Source: a virus
DNA length: 64,000 nt
IMG/VR virus record: IMGVR_UViG_3300046323_000587
Coordinates: 162,481 to 226,480 of that record
Direction: 5' to 3' (one strand)
Of the stretch, positions 16,670-26,087 are shown one piece after another; position 1 is the first letter of the stretch; every line of letters starts with the position of its first letter. The position numbers and the translations under genes are program-made. The notes beneath the pieces are model-generated. The model did no database searches and was not told the origin of the DNA. It saw only the letters and a program-made list of their open reading frames with translations.

Positions 16670-18325
16670 TTAAATTAGAGTCAAAACTTTGGTTTTAGTA
16701 TCGTAAGTTAATGTTCCTACTGAGGTACCTAAATTTGTAGTTGCATCTCCATAACCTGGAGATACAGTAGTTGTAGATTTATTTATAGTTTGAGTATTTA
16801 CAAGAGTTCCTCCTCCAATAGAAGGAGTAAATGAATATACAGGAGTAAGAGTTAAACCTGAATATTGTAAAGCTTGTATTGTAATAGCTCCTGTACCAAC
16901 AGAAGTGTCCCACAAAGCTCTTATATCTAATTTAATTTGTGAAACTTTTGGATGTTTGGCAATCATAGTTTTAAAATCTATTACAAAAAATTCTTCTTTT
17001 GTTGTTGTAATATTAGGAGAACTTCCGCACCATACAGCATAAAATATATTATTTCCACTAATATTTTCTTTTAATTGAACATCTGTTGCAAATCCAGCAA
17101 TAAATCCACTATTAGGAATACGCTGTTCCATATAAGGAGTAAATTGAGAAAACATTAATCTAGTAAGTAAAACTGTTGTAGAACTAGCTGCTGTCCAAGT
17201 AAATTTTAAAATGACTAAATCTGTTGCAGGCCCAGGTATACATTTACCTTGAGTATTAGCAAGAGTTTGTTTATTTGCACTAAACCAAGTAGTTGCTTGA
17301 AGATCTGCGTCTGCTTGTGAAACTAAAGAAGTAAATTGACCTAATGTTGTAGAAATTGTTTCTGAACTTCCAACTAATGGAGCACTACAATTATTTTTTT
17401 GTACTAATTCTGTTATTACAACACTTCTATAAGTAACAATATCAATACAATTTAATCCAGCTTTTGCTTGTTGAGTAGCTAAATTTAAAGCTTGATTATC
17501 AGCATCAATTTGAGATATATAAGAATTAATTGTACCTGCTGATACAGTTGATGTATTACTACTAGGTTGTTTACCTGCTCCACAGTTTGCTGTAAAAGTT
17601 TGATCGGTATTAGTATATGTAATAGGTGTACAAACTCCTTGAATATTGGCTATAGATTGTCTAGTTCTATTTAATTCTGCAATAGCTTTATTATCTGCAT
17701 CAATTTGTGAAACGTAAGATTGAAAAGAATTTGCTGCAATATTAACTGTAACATTGCTAGGCGTTGTATTAATTGGACAAGTACTTCTTAGTAATGTAGA
17801 AGTTTGTAGTACATTATAAAATATTGGTAATGGAGTACAAGTACCTTGAGCATTTGCTAAATTTTGTTTATTGTTATTCAAGTAATTAATTGCTAAATTA
17901 TTTGCTTCAATCTGAGTTGCTGCTTTAAATGTATTTGCTGCAATTGTAATTGTTTCATTAGAACCTATATAACCAATAGCACAATTATTTCGTTGAATTG
18001 TTGTAGTTTGAATAACATTTCCAAAAGAAATTGAGCACACAGTTTCATCTTTTTTAGTTCTATTATCTAATAATATTTTAGCTTCTTCTATTGTTGAAGA
18101 TATTAAATTAGCTAAATTAGTAATAGAAATTGAATTTGGTATTATAGTTAAAATGCTTTTTTCTTTTGTTATTGTTTCTAAATCTGTATATGTAAAAAAT
18201 CCATCGTTGAGTCCACTACAAGTATAATTCTTCCAAGCAAATGATTTACGAGATTGCAAAGATTCAATTGTAATTGTAGTACAAGGATTAGATTTAATAC
18301 AAGAATAATTAATTTTAGTTATCAT
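16670..18325 (-). CDS. Virion surface protein with four DUF5977-like repeats
   Basis: 551 residues. Four tandem repeats of 60-70 residues (about 96-165, 166-235, 236-297 and 298-365) share the pattern Q-x-F/T, NNC, a small-residue core, (S/T)Q-x-(D/E)A(D/N), then LAN-x-QG-x-C-x-P. This is the pattern I associate with DUF5977 repeats of Bacteroidota surface proteins. The N-terminus ITIESLQSRKSFAWKNYTC and the C-terminal 180 residues are beta-rich. It is probably an extended fibre or adhesin-like part of the virion. The next four genes are of the same character. Confidence 0.7.
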   Translation of the reverse strand: MITKINYSCIKSNPCTTITIESLQSRKSFAWKNYTCSGLNDGFFTYTDLETITKEKSILTIIPNSISITNLANLISSTIEEAKILLDNRTKKDETVCSISFGNVIQTTTIQRNNCAIGYIGSNETITIAANTFKAATQIEANNLAINYLNNNKQNLANAQGTCTPLPIFYNVLQTSTLLRSTCPINTTPSNVTVNIAANSFQSYVSQIDADNKAIAELNRTRQSIANIQGVCTPITYTNTDQTFTANCGAGKQPSSNTSTVSAGTINSYISQIDADNQALNLATQQAKAGLNCIDIVTYRSVVITELVQKNNCSAPLVGSSETISTTLGQFTSLVSQADADLQATTWFSANKQTLANTQGKCIPGPATDLVILKFTWTAASSTTVLLTRLMFSQFTPYMEQRIPNSGFIAGFATDVQLKENISGNNIFYAVWCGSSPNITTTKEEFFVIDFKTMIAKHPKVSQIKLDIRALWDTSVGTGAITIQALQYSGLTLTPVYSFTPSIGGGTLVNTQTINKSTTTVSPGYGDATTNLGTSVGTLTYDTKTKVLTLI

Positions 18326-18330
18326 TGAAA

Positions 18331-19179
18331 TTAATATAAATCAATTAAATTAGGAGTTGCTTGATTACTGATAGTTGCATCAAATGTACCAGGAGTAACT
18401 AAATTTCTTAATACCAAACCTGTATAATTACCATCATCAAAACTATAATGAATAGTTCTAGCAGCCATTACTGTTGCAGGATAGTGTGTTGCATATAAAT
18501 TAATATCATTAGTTCCTCTATTAAACATCTGACGAACTTCATTAGGTGTAATTACATACCCTTCACAAATCATAAAATCTGCCATGTGAGAATTATTAAC
18601 TATAAAACTAGAAGTTGCAAAACCACCGTTAATAGGAGCTGCATCTCTTAAGGTTCTTAATAATCCTGCATCATATTGAACTTTTGTTAAATTAGATTGT
18701 GTATTTACTCCAACACTGTCAATATCAATCCCATTAAGATATACTTTAAGATTGTTTACATTATAACCATTCCCACCCTGATTAGTGACCACTATATGAT
18801 CCATTTTTGTATCGTTTTGTCTAGTTAGTGTCAGTGTAGTCGTTTTTAATATAGATGAATTAGTTGGTTCGTTACTCCAGAATATTCCGTCTGAATATAT
18901 AATTAGTTGCAATCTATCGGTAGCTAAAGTAGTTGATCTTCTAGAACTTATAGATTGAAGATTTTTTCCCCAAAATGAGATAGAAAAAGTTACATCAGGC
19001 CTTAATCTATCAATAGCTGTATATCCATTAATATTAAGATATTCTCCATTAGAATTAGTTGCATTTCCTCCTGAAGTAATTACTCCTCCTGTACTATTCA
19101 TTCTTAGACCTCTACGAAATACTCTAGCTTGGTCATTAGACTCCATTTTATGTTCTACGTATTTGTTTCCTGTTGCCAT
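18331..19179 (-). CDS. LamG/concanavalin-like virion protein
   Basis: 282 residues. The pattern GEYLNINGYTAI, FSISFWGKNL, DHIVVTNQGGNGYN, NLKVYLNGIDID is that of a LamG/concanavalin-type jelly roll, and the C-terminal VMAARTIHYSFDDGNYTG, then LVLRNLV follows the same style. Such domains bind glycans or form fibre tips. It lies between other adhesin-like genes in the late operon, 21 bases from the next gene and 5 from the previous. Receptor binding is plausible but unproven. Confidence 0.7.
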   Translation of the reverse strand: MATGNKYVEHKMESNDQARVFRRGLRMNSTGGVITSGGNATNSNGEYLNINGYTAIDRLRPDVTFSISFWGKNLQSISSRRSTTLATDRLQLIIYSDGIFWSNEPTNSSILKTTTLTLTRQNDTKMDHIVVTNQGGNGYNVNNLKVYLNGIDIDSVGVNTQSNLTKVQYDAGLLRTLRDAAPINGGFATSSFIVNNSHMADFMICEGYVITPNEVRQMFNRGTNDINLYATHYPATVMAARTIHYSFDDGNYTGLVLRNLVTPGTFDATISNQATPNLIDLY

Positions 19180-19200
19180 AATGTGATTGATTAAAAGTAA

Positions 19201-20355
19201 TTAAACATAATTGAAAGTAAATGTAATGTTTGTAGTTGCTATATTTTTAGCTACAATATGTAATGTATAGTATCCGCTATTAGAAATAAAGGCTGTATCA
19301 ATTGCAGTGTTAAGTGCTGTTAATGTTGTCAAAGTGTAAGTAGTAAAATTAGAAGAATAATTATATAAAACTTCAATACTAAAATTAACAAAATCAAAGG
19401 TTAGTACATCGATTTTAGTATTAAATCCAACTAATGTTTCTAAAGAAATTCCTGTATTTGCATTATAGACAAATACTCCACTATTTGTCACTATTTCTGG
19501 AAAATCATATTGAAATAATATACTTTCATCAAAAATTGAGTTAGAATAATTTTGTAAGTAACAAGTTAAATTAAATGCTCTTTGTCTTGTAGCTACAATA
19601 GTTTGTAATTGATTAAATGTTTGACTAAGATTAGTTTGAGGCAAAGTTCCTGTTTCAAGATAATCAAATAATACCTGAGAAGTATTAGATATATCTGTAC
19701 CCAATAAAGTATTATACAGTTTTAAATTTGCTATAGTATCTCTAGCTATATTAAGTGTTTCTTCGTTTGAATCCGCTCTAAAATGTATTGTATGGTTATA
19801 TTTATTAATAGATTGTAATTGAATAATATTTGTAGGTAATACAGAGCATAAATTTGATATAACCATACCAGTAGGTGGAACTAAATTAAATATAAATGTT
19901 TTGTCTGGATCAACTGTTAAAGAATAATTTATTGTTGTAGTAAATGAGAGTGTTGTTGTTAATATTCCAGAAGCAAAAGAAAAAGTCCCGCTAGGAAAAA
20001 ACCCGCCTGTAAAATCTGCTATAACCGCTGGATTTACTCCTCCAGAAGAAACATTCCAAGTACCAGAAAAAGACGAAGTAATATCTCCTGTTCTAGTTAT
20101 TGTAAAAGTATAAGTATCTCCTTCTGTTGTTCCAGATGTTTTAGTTGCACATAATACAGTTAAAGGACAAGTTCCTGTGTTACCAACCAAAATTCTACTT
20201 GCATTTAATGTTGTAGCTAAACTAATATCTATATTTAATGCTATTGCTAATTGAGCATTTGTTAAAGGATAAGCTAGTCCAGAAGTATTTAAAGAAATTC
20301 CATTAATTGTGTCTCTAACTTGTGTATAATAACTATCTCCATTATTAAAAGGCAT
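19201..20355 (-). CDS. Virion adhesin-like protein with Calx-beta-type domain
   Basis: 384 residues. TTEGDTYTFTITRTGDI, TWNVSSGGVNPAVIADF and DKTFIFNLVPP match the Calx-beta pattern (EG, then TITRTG, then DF, then DKTF-x-(V/L)-x-L). The N-terminal 90 residues (MPFNNGDSYYTQVRD, then GTCPLTVLCATK) are paralogous to those of the adjacent 20395-22146 protein (MPYSTGNMIYSSIK, then NKCPVSLFCLSS), which indicates tandem duplication. The C-terminal part is Asn/Thr-rich beta structure. Likely a surface-exposed tail or head fibre. Confidence 0.7.
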   Translation of the reverse strand: MPFNNGDSYYTQVRDTINGISLNTSGLAYPLTNAQLAIALNIDISLATTLNASRILVGNTGTCPLTVLCATKTSGTTEGDTYTFTITRTGDITSSFSGTWNVSSGGVNPAVIADFTGGFFPSGTFSFASGILTTTLSFTTTINYSLTVDPDKTFIFNLVPPTGMVISNLCSVLPTNIIQLQSINKYNHTIHFRADSNEETLNIARDTIANLKLYNTLLGTDISNTSQVLFDYLETGTLPQTNLSQTFNQLQTIVATRQRAFNLTCYLQNYSNSIFDESILFQYDFPEIVTNSGVFVYNANTGISLETLVGFNTKIDVLTFDFVNFSIEVLYNYSSNFTTYTLTTLTALNTAIDTAFISNSGYYTLHIVAKNIATTNITFTFNYV

Positions 20356-20394
20356 AACTATTTAATTTAAATTTTTAAAGTAATATTTTTAATA

Positions 20395-22146
20395 TTAATA
20401 ATATAATGTATAAAATTGAACAAACCAACCATCATTTCCACTTGCATTCAATTGTCCACTAATATTAAGTGTAACTTGTGAACCTATTGCAGCTGAATTG
20501 AATCCTGAAAGCAATAATAATTGTTGATAAGTTCCTCCTGATGGTATTGTATTATAAGTAGTTTTATTAAAATTTGCTACCGCATTAAGATTTGGAATTG
20601 TGTTGACAGGAGTCAAAGTATTGGAAATATAAGTTACATTAGAACCTGTTAAATTAGAAGAAACATTTGTGTTTCCTCCATAAAACATAAGGAATTCATT
20701 AGCTGCTGTTCCCGCAAATATTTCACATACTACCACTATATTATTATAGTATCTACCATCAGTAGGTTCTAATATAGTATATCTTTCTGGTGTATATGTA
20801 ACCATTGCATTAGATGTTCCACCTAAAACTTGATTGTTTTTATATACAATATTATCAGGAGAATACATTGATACAAATTCTGTAGTGACTGTTGAATTAA
20901 TTGTAATAGGTAAACTAATATTTCCACTAGCTCCATTTAGTCCTAGTTGTTTTACACTATTTAAATAAATAGCTTTTGTCCATTGAGTTGGATTAGGTAA
21001 ATAATTTAAAAAATAATTACTTCCAATATTAATATTAGTTACAACTCCGTTAGCAGGAGAAGTAGTACCTAAACCTGTATTTCTTTGAGTTACTGTATAA
21101 CTATATTTTACAAATACTATACTAAATGTTGTATTGGTTAATATTGATGAGCTTACAAAATTAGTTGGAAACGGAACTCCTCCATAATAATTATCAGTAG
21201 TTGCTACTCCATTTATTGTAGAAAATGGTAAATCTCCTTGTGTTTGATAAGCAACTTTATATCCTGCATTTGGTGTTACAGTTGTAGTAAAAGTTGTTCC
21301 TTTATCCCAAGTATAAGATCCAATACTTTGATTAGCTACCGTACCATTAGCAGTTGTTTCAAGTTTCACTATAATAGTTTCTTTAACAAAAACTACATCA
21401 ATAGTAATATCAGAAATTACTGTAAAAGAAATATTTTCATTAATAGAGTTTGTAGTTACAAATGTACTTCCAATATAATAACCAAGTATTTTTTGATATG
21501 GATTTGTAATATTAGCTGTAATAGAAAATAAAAATCCAGATTGAATTGTAGTTGCTCCTAACATTGTTACAGTACCTGAACCAGCAGCGTTACCCGATTT
21601 AGTTACTGTTACAGTATAAAATTGTATTTGTTGTATAACTCCTGAAATATTTCCACAAGTATTCATTTGTGCAGTTGGAGGAGTAATAGATATTGAAAAA
21701 GTTTTATCTAATAAAGTTCCAGTTAAAGTTGTATTTGTAACTATTGAAATAGTTTTTATTAACTCATTAGCATTAAATACAACACTTCCAGTTATAGCAG
21801 AGGCAAAATCAGAAGCAATTGCTGGATTTACTCCTGTGCCTATAATAGTCCAAGTAACTGGAACTTGATCTCCTAGACTACCTGTTCTAGAGATATCAAA
21901 ATTTAATGTATTTCCTTCTAATATAGTTGGGGCATTTGAAGATAAACAAAATAAACTTACTGGACATTTATTAGAATCAAATTTAACTACACTGTCTTTA
22001 ATTTGTTGTGCAACAGTTAAACTAACTCCAAGCATAAAAGAGATACTCTCTGCTGTTGAACTTGGAGTTATAGGATAACTTGTTTTTATTCCATTACTTA
22101 CTGTCTTAATAGACGAGTAAATCATATTTCCTGTACTATAAGGCAT
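20395..22146 (-). CDS. Virion adhesin-like protein with Calx-beta-type and InlB-like repeat domains
   Basis: 583 residues. A paralogous N-terminus (see the 19201-20355 gene) is followed by a Calx-beta-type segment (ILEGNTLNFDISRTGSLGD, TWTIIGTGVNPAIASDF, DKTFSISITPP). Two or three bacterial-repeat modules come next, with TVTPNAGYKV and VTVTKSGNAAGSGTVTMLG patterns like InlB B-repeats. The C-terminus is beta-rich. No transmembrane or signal sequence is seen, so it is a virion protein rather than a secreted one. Host-surface attachment is inferred from domain types. Confidence 0.7.
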   Translation of the reverse strand: MPYSTGNMIYSSIKTVSNGIKTSYPITPSSTAESISFMLGVSLTVAQQIKDSVVKFDSNKCPVSLFCLSSNAPTILEGNTLNFDISRTGSLGDQVPVTWTIIGTGVNPAIASDFASAITGSVVFNANELIKTISIVTNTTLTGTLLDKTFSISITPPTAQMNTCGNISGVIQQIQFYTVTVTKSGNAAGSGTVTMLGATTIQSGFLFSITANITNPYQKILGYYIGSTFVTTNSINENISFTVISDITIDVVFVKETIIVKLETTANGTVANQSIGSYTWDKGTTFTTTVTPNAGYKVAYQTQGDLPFSTINGVATTDNYYGGVPFPTNFVSSSILTNTTFSIVFVKYSYTVTQRNTGLGTTSPANGVVTNINIGSNYFLNYLPNPTQWTKAIYLNSVKQLGLNGASGNISLPITINSTVTTEFVSMYSPDNIVYKNNQVLGGTSNAMVTYTPERYTILEPTDGRYYNNIVVVCEIFAGTAANEFLMFYGGNTNVSSNLTGSNVTYISNTLTPVNTIPNLNAVANFNKTTYNTIPSGGTYQQLLLLSGFNSAAIGSQVTLNISGQLNASGNDGWFVQFYTLYY

Positions 22147-22193
22147 TTTATAATAGATTCAAATTAATTTATTTATTTGTTGAGTGTTTTTTC

Positions 22194-23144
22194 TTAAGGC
22201 AATGTAATACAAGATTGACTTCCTGACCAAGCTAATGTAAAAGGAGTAAAAATTATATCAATTACTTGTGATGTAGTAACATTAGTAAATGTATAAGTAC
22301 CTGATTTCATTTTAGCAGAAGCTCCTGTTAAGTATGTAGATAATATATTTACTTCAGGTGCAGCAATACTTTGTATTGTATTTACTAAAATAGAAGTAAC
22401 CACTAAATTTGGAGCATTAGAATCAAAATCTATAACAAAAGTGTTAGGAAAAGCGTTAATTATATGAACATTAATAGGAGTAAATTTAGAACTTGTTCCT
22501 CCTCCTATAAGATTCACTGTAATAGTTAATGGACTTGTTGAAGCTAATACTAAATTAGATATAACACAATCAACTGTACTACTAACAACTATCTTATATT
22601 CTGTACCTGCGACTAACCCAGTAATATTAAACTGAACATCAGTAGTAAAATTAGTTGAAATTAGTGTATTGGTAGAATTATTGTAAGTTTCTATTTTATA
22701 TGTATTAATACCAATGTTATTCCAACCAATTAATATACTAGAAGAAGTTTGATCTAATATTTTTATGTTAAGAATTGACGTTAAATCTTTTGGTAAAAAA
22801 GTATTGATTATTTCTTCACGATATTTAGCAAAAAGATTTGTATCACAATTAGAAGAGCAATTTAACTTATAACAGTCATTATAAATTTTAGTTAATATTT
22901 CATCTGTTAAACAACAACCATTATCTAAATAATCTGAAATTATTTTTTTTATCATTGCTGATAAATTTATTAAATAATGTAATTTATTTATTTCATTGTA
23001 ATATTGTTTAACAGGTTTACCAATATATTCTAATTTTTGTGCGTCTATAATATATTGATAAGCATCTGAAAATATCTTGTTGTAAAGTGTATAAGTAGAT
23101 TGTTCTAGTTGTTCTATTAAATAATATTTACAAAATGTTGTCAT
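22194..23144 (-). CDS. Virion protein with fibronectin-III-like domain
   Basis: 316 residues. The N-terminal 110 residues are helical with paired cysteines (CCLTDEILTKIYNDCYKLNC). About 118-205 fits an Fn3 domain: SSSILIGWNNIG, YKIETYNNSTN and ITGLVAGTEYKIVV. The rest is beta-rich. ATG overlaps the stop of the 804-residue gene in a TAATG junction, so translation is coupled. It is part of the adhesin-like run between portal and scaffold genes. Confidence 0.7.
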   Translation of the reverse strand: MTTFCKYYLIEQLEQSTYTLYNKIFSDAYQYIIDAQKLEYIGKPVKQYYNEINKLHYLINLSAMIKKIISDYLDNGCCLTDEILTKIYNDCYKLNCSSNCDTNLFAKYREEIINTFLPKDLTSILNIKILDQTSSSILIGWNNIGINTYKIETYNNSTNTLISTNFTTDVQFNITGLVAGTEYKIVVSSTVDCVISNLVLASTSPLTITVNLIGGGTSSKFTPINVHIINAFPNTFVIDFDSNAPNLVVTSILVNTIQSIAAPEVNILSTYLTGASAKMKSGTYTFTNVTTSQVIDIIFTPFTLAWSGSQSCITLP

Positions 23145-25558
23145 TATTTACAACCACAGTTAGAAGTTAAATTAGAGTTACTAGAATTATTAGAAAAAGA
23201 ACTATTAGAAAAAGTTGTATTACCTGATTCAACACATTCTTTTGTTTTACAAGGAATACAAAGCTCTTCAAGTTTTTTTCTTAAATCATCTAACTTAGTT
23301 ATAGTAGTCAATTTATTTGTAATATCAATTTCTGTATACACTTGATTCAATTTTTGTTCTTCTTGTACTAACATCATATACATTTGATACAGTGCCATAA
23401 TTTTATTAGTTTTATACTTTGTATCTTCACAAATTTTATCGTTACACGTATCATTAGAACAACAAATAGCTTTACTTAAAAAATCAGTATAACATTTATC
23501 AATAGCACAAAATACATATTCTAATTCAACCCAATTATCAGTAGCAATAGTAGTATTTAAATAATTTATTTTATACACACCATCTTGAAATGTATAATCC
23601 TTTGTCAAAGAAGAATTGAGTGTAAATTGGTCTATTTGAGTAAATACGCCATTAATAGATTTATTAATAGTAATTGTATAGTTATTTGTAGGGCTATTAT
23701 TTACAAATTTATATTTAGTACAATCACAAAGAGTTGTAGTATTATAACAATCTTTTAATAATTCAACTGATTTACACGTATTGATTAACAATTCTTTTAC
23801 AGTTTTAGTGCAACAATTTGTATGAGTTGCAATAACTTTACCTGCGCCTAATTTATCTAATGTGAGACTATAATTGAAATTAGCTAATACAATAGGTGTA
23901 ATTAAAGGATCAGGAACTACATAAGTTAATTTTTTTGCAACATTTTCTAACCAAGTTGAAGTTTTATAATTCCAAGAATAATATTGATAAATTAATGTAG
24001 AAGTTTGACCAACAACACAAGTTACAGCAGGAGTTGTAATTAAATCAATTAAAGTATCTGGATGAGCTACTTGAGTAACTAAATCATCACAATAACCTTC
24101 TGACCAATACCATTCTTCTATCGAATCTTGTTTATCGTTATTTGGATCAAGAGAAGTTGGAATTATGTTTAGTACACTGTTTACAGGATAACAACAATTT
24201 AATACAGGTAGTTCTATAATAGGTTTATAGTCTAATATATTAAATGTATATTCATACCAATCTGTTTCAAATTCAGTTTTTGGTGTAGGAGTTGAATCAC
24301 AACCACAACTATCTGTTTTAACGTAAGAAACATATTTTAATTTAGTTCTTAGTGTTTGAATACCAGTTGAACAAGCATCTGTTGTATAGCAACTTCCAGG
24401 TTTAGAATTAAAACAACTATTCCATACATTTGAAGTCTTCTTTTCAATATAAAAATCTATTTTATCAATTAAACAAGGGTTTGTTATCTTACTATCATCA
24501 CAAACAGTATACAATAAATTACAATTTTGTTGTGTATTAAAATTTAAAGTAGGTTTTATAGACTCTAAATAAAATGAAATACTTTCTTGATAAGGTGTAA
24601 CACCAGTAACAAGTATACCATTAATAAATGTTGTAGCAGTGCCTGTAAATTGGTTTTTATGTTGCTGTAAAGGCCAAGCATTAGTAAATCTTCCTGTTAA
24701 TTTAAAATCAGCTGTAAAATAAGTTAAATTAGGAATAAAATTAGGAGTAGGAATAGTGCATATACTAGAACTGCCATAAGTATAAGTGTATCCGATATTG
24801 CTAGATTTAAAATAAATGGTAAAAATATTGTTTGCTTCTGTTGTAATGTAATATTTATTGTTTTGATAACACGAAAATATTTTAGTACCAGAAGTAGATT
24901 CAACTTTTGTAATATTTGGTGAAGGTGTTTCATATAAATAAGCGGATAAATTAAATGATTGTCCGATAGCTTCAAAAATTAATGGGCTAGTCCCTCCACA
25001 ATTTGCAATTAATCTATATTCAAATCTAGTACGATAAATACAAGTTGTTTCAGTTAAACCTTTTACAATTTTTTGAGAATTTAATGGAACATAATCTACA
25101 ATTTCCCAAAGTGAAGTAGTAGTATTAAATTTTTCTATTGCAATTCTTCCTCTTGTTATATTTGGATTTTGCATCCAAGTTGTATTTGATACAGGTATAG
25201 AATGTGTGTGAGAATTTGTACTTTTAGTTGTTACGTCAATAAAATTAATTGAAGTAGTACCTGCAATTCTTTCATAAATAACTTTAGGTTCAATTACTTC
25301 ATAATTTATAGTTAAATTTTGTAAATCACACGGAGTAGTAGCTGAAAATAGAGTTGAAATTGCATTAAAAGTTGTTGAAGAATTTATACTTATTGGATTT
25401 GAAGGAACCCAAACAATAGGTGAAGGAAAGGGTCCAGGACACACTGTATTCACATTAGAAGTTAACGAAATTAAATGAGCACCTGAACCTCTTGCTACTG
25501 TAATCCAATTATTTGTAATAAATACGTTGATATTATTAATTGGTGTTATTGTAATCAT
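23144..25558 (-). CDS. Large cysteine-rich virion protein
   Basis: 804 residues, Thr/Asn/Cys-rich and beta-rich, with dozens of cysteines, many paired (SCGCDSTPTP, NCCYPV, TLCDCTKYKF, NDTCNDKICEDTKY). The C-terminal 110 residues form a helical stretch (ALYQMYMMLVQEEQKLNQVY) before an Asn/Ser tail ending SNCGCK. It overlaps the 161-residue gene at an ATGA junction and the Fn3 gene at TAATG. The many cysteines could stabilise an extracellular fibre. No recognisable enzyme or family. Confidence 0.7.
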   Translation of the reverse strand: MITITPINNINVFITNNWITVARGSGAHLISLTSNVNTVCPGPFPSPIVWVPSNPISINSSTTFNAISTLFSATTPCDLQNLTINYEVIEPKVIYERIAGTTSINFIDVTTKSTNSHTHSIPVSNTTWMQNPNITRGRIAIEKFNTTTSLWEIVDYVPLNSQKIVKGLTETTCIYRTRFEYRLIANCGGTSPLIFEAIGQSFNLSAYLYETPSPNITKVESTSGTKIFSCYQNNKYYITTEANNIFTIYFKSSNIGYTYTYGSSSICTIPTPNFIPNLTYFTADFKLTGRFTNAWPLQQHKNQFTGTATTFINGILVTGVTPYQESISFYLESIKPTLNFNTQQNCNLLYTVCDDSKITNPCLIDKIDFYIEKKTSNVWNSCFNSKPGSCYTTDACSTGIQTLRTKLKYVSYVKTDSCGCDSTPTPKTEFETDWYEYTFNILDYKPIIELPVLNCCYPVNSVLNIIPTSLDPNNDKQDSIEEWYWSEGYCDDLVTQVAHPDTLIDLITTPAVTCVVGQTSTLIYQYYSWNYKTSTWLENVAKKLTYVVPDPLITPIVLANFNYSLTLDKLGAGKVIATHTNCCTKTVKELLINTCKSVELLKDCYNTTTLCDCTKYKFVNNSPTNNYTITINKSINGVFTQIDQFTLNSSLTKDYTFQDGVYKINYLNTTIATDNWVELEYVFCAIDKCYTDFLSKAICCSNDTCNDKICEDTKYKTNKIMALYQMYMMLVQEEQKLNQVYTEIDITNKLTTITKLDDLRKKLEELCIPCKTKECVESGNTTFSNSSFSNNSSNSNLTSNCGCK

Positions 25559-26040
25559 ACTTTAATTCCTTTACTTAATTTATAATTAAATATATATTTG
25601 TTTATATTAATTTCAGGCAAAATTTTCTCTATAGTATCTCTGTATTTTTCTATTCTGCTTTCTCTAATATATTTAATTTGTTTATTTGCTAATTGAAAAG
25701 GTATTTCTAACTCAGAAATTCTTTTATTAAAGTTATCTTGATTTCTATAATCAACATATTTAGATTTTCTAGAAATATTTTTATATACTATTCTAATAAC
25801 ACATTTTTTATCTTGAGGTCTTCTTTCTGATGTAGTAAATTTCCATAGAAAAGAATGTCTGACTTTATCTCTTGATAATAACCAATCTTTAGTTAAATTA
25901 TTAGAAGATAACAATTTTTTTTCCCATTGAACAGCTTTATCTAAACAACTAAATTTATCTTTTCCATTAAATGTTTTACTACAAAAAGTATTGTCTGGAA
26001 ATATGATAACAATATAAATACCATCTCTAAGTATTTTCAT
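25555..26040 (-). CDS. Hypothetical protein downstream of portal
   Basis: 161 residues, basic, with alternating strands and helices (GIYIVIIFPDNTFCSKTFNG, RPQDKKCVIRIVYKN). The C-terminus IEKILPEININKYIFNYKLS is helical. It ends in TGA within an ATGA overlap with the next gene, which shows that TGA is used as an ordinary stop here. It resembles small assembly or connector proteins by position only; family unknown. Confidence 0.65.
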   Translation of the reverse strand: MKILRDGIYIVIIFPDNTFCSKTFNGKDKFSCLDKAVQWEKKLLSSNNLTKDWLLSRDKVRHSFLWKFTTSERRPQDKKCVIRIVYKNISRKSKYVDYRNQDNFNKRISELEIPFQLANKQIKYIRESRIEKYRDTIEKILPEININKYIFNYKLSKGIKV

Positions 26041-26087
26041 TTATTTTATCTTTATAATTATTTATATTAATTTTTATCATTTAAAAT

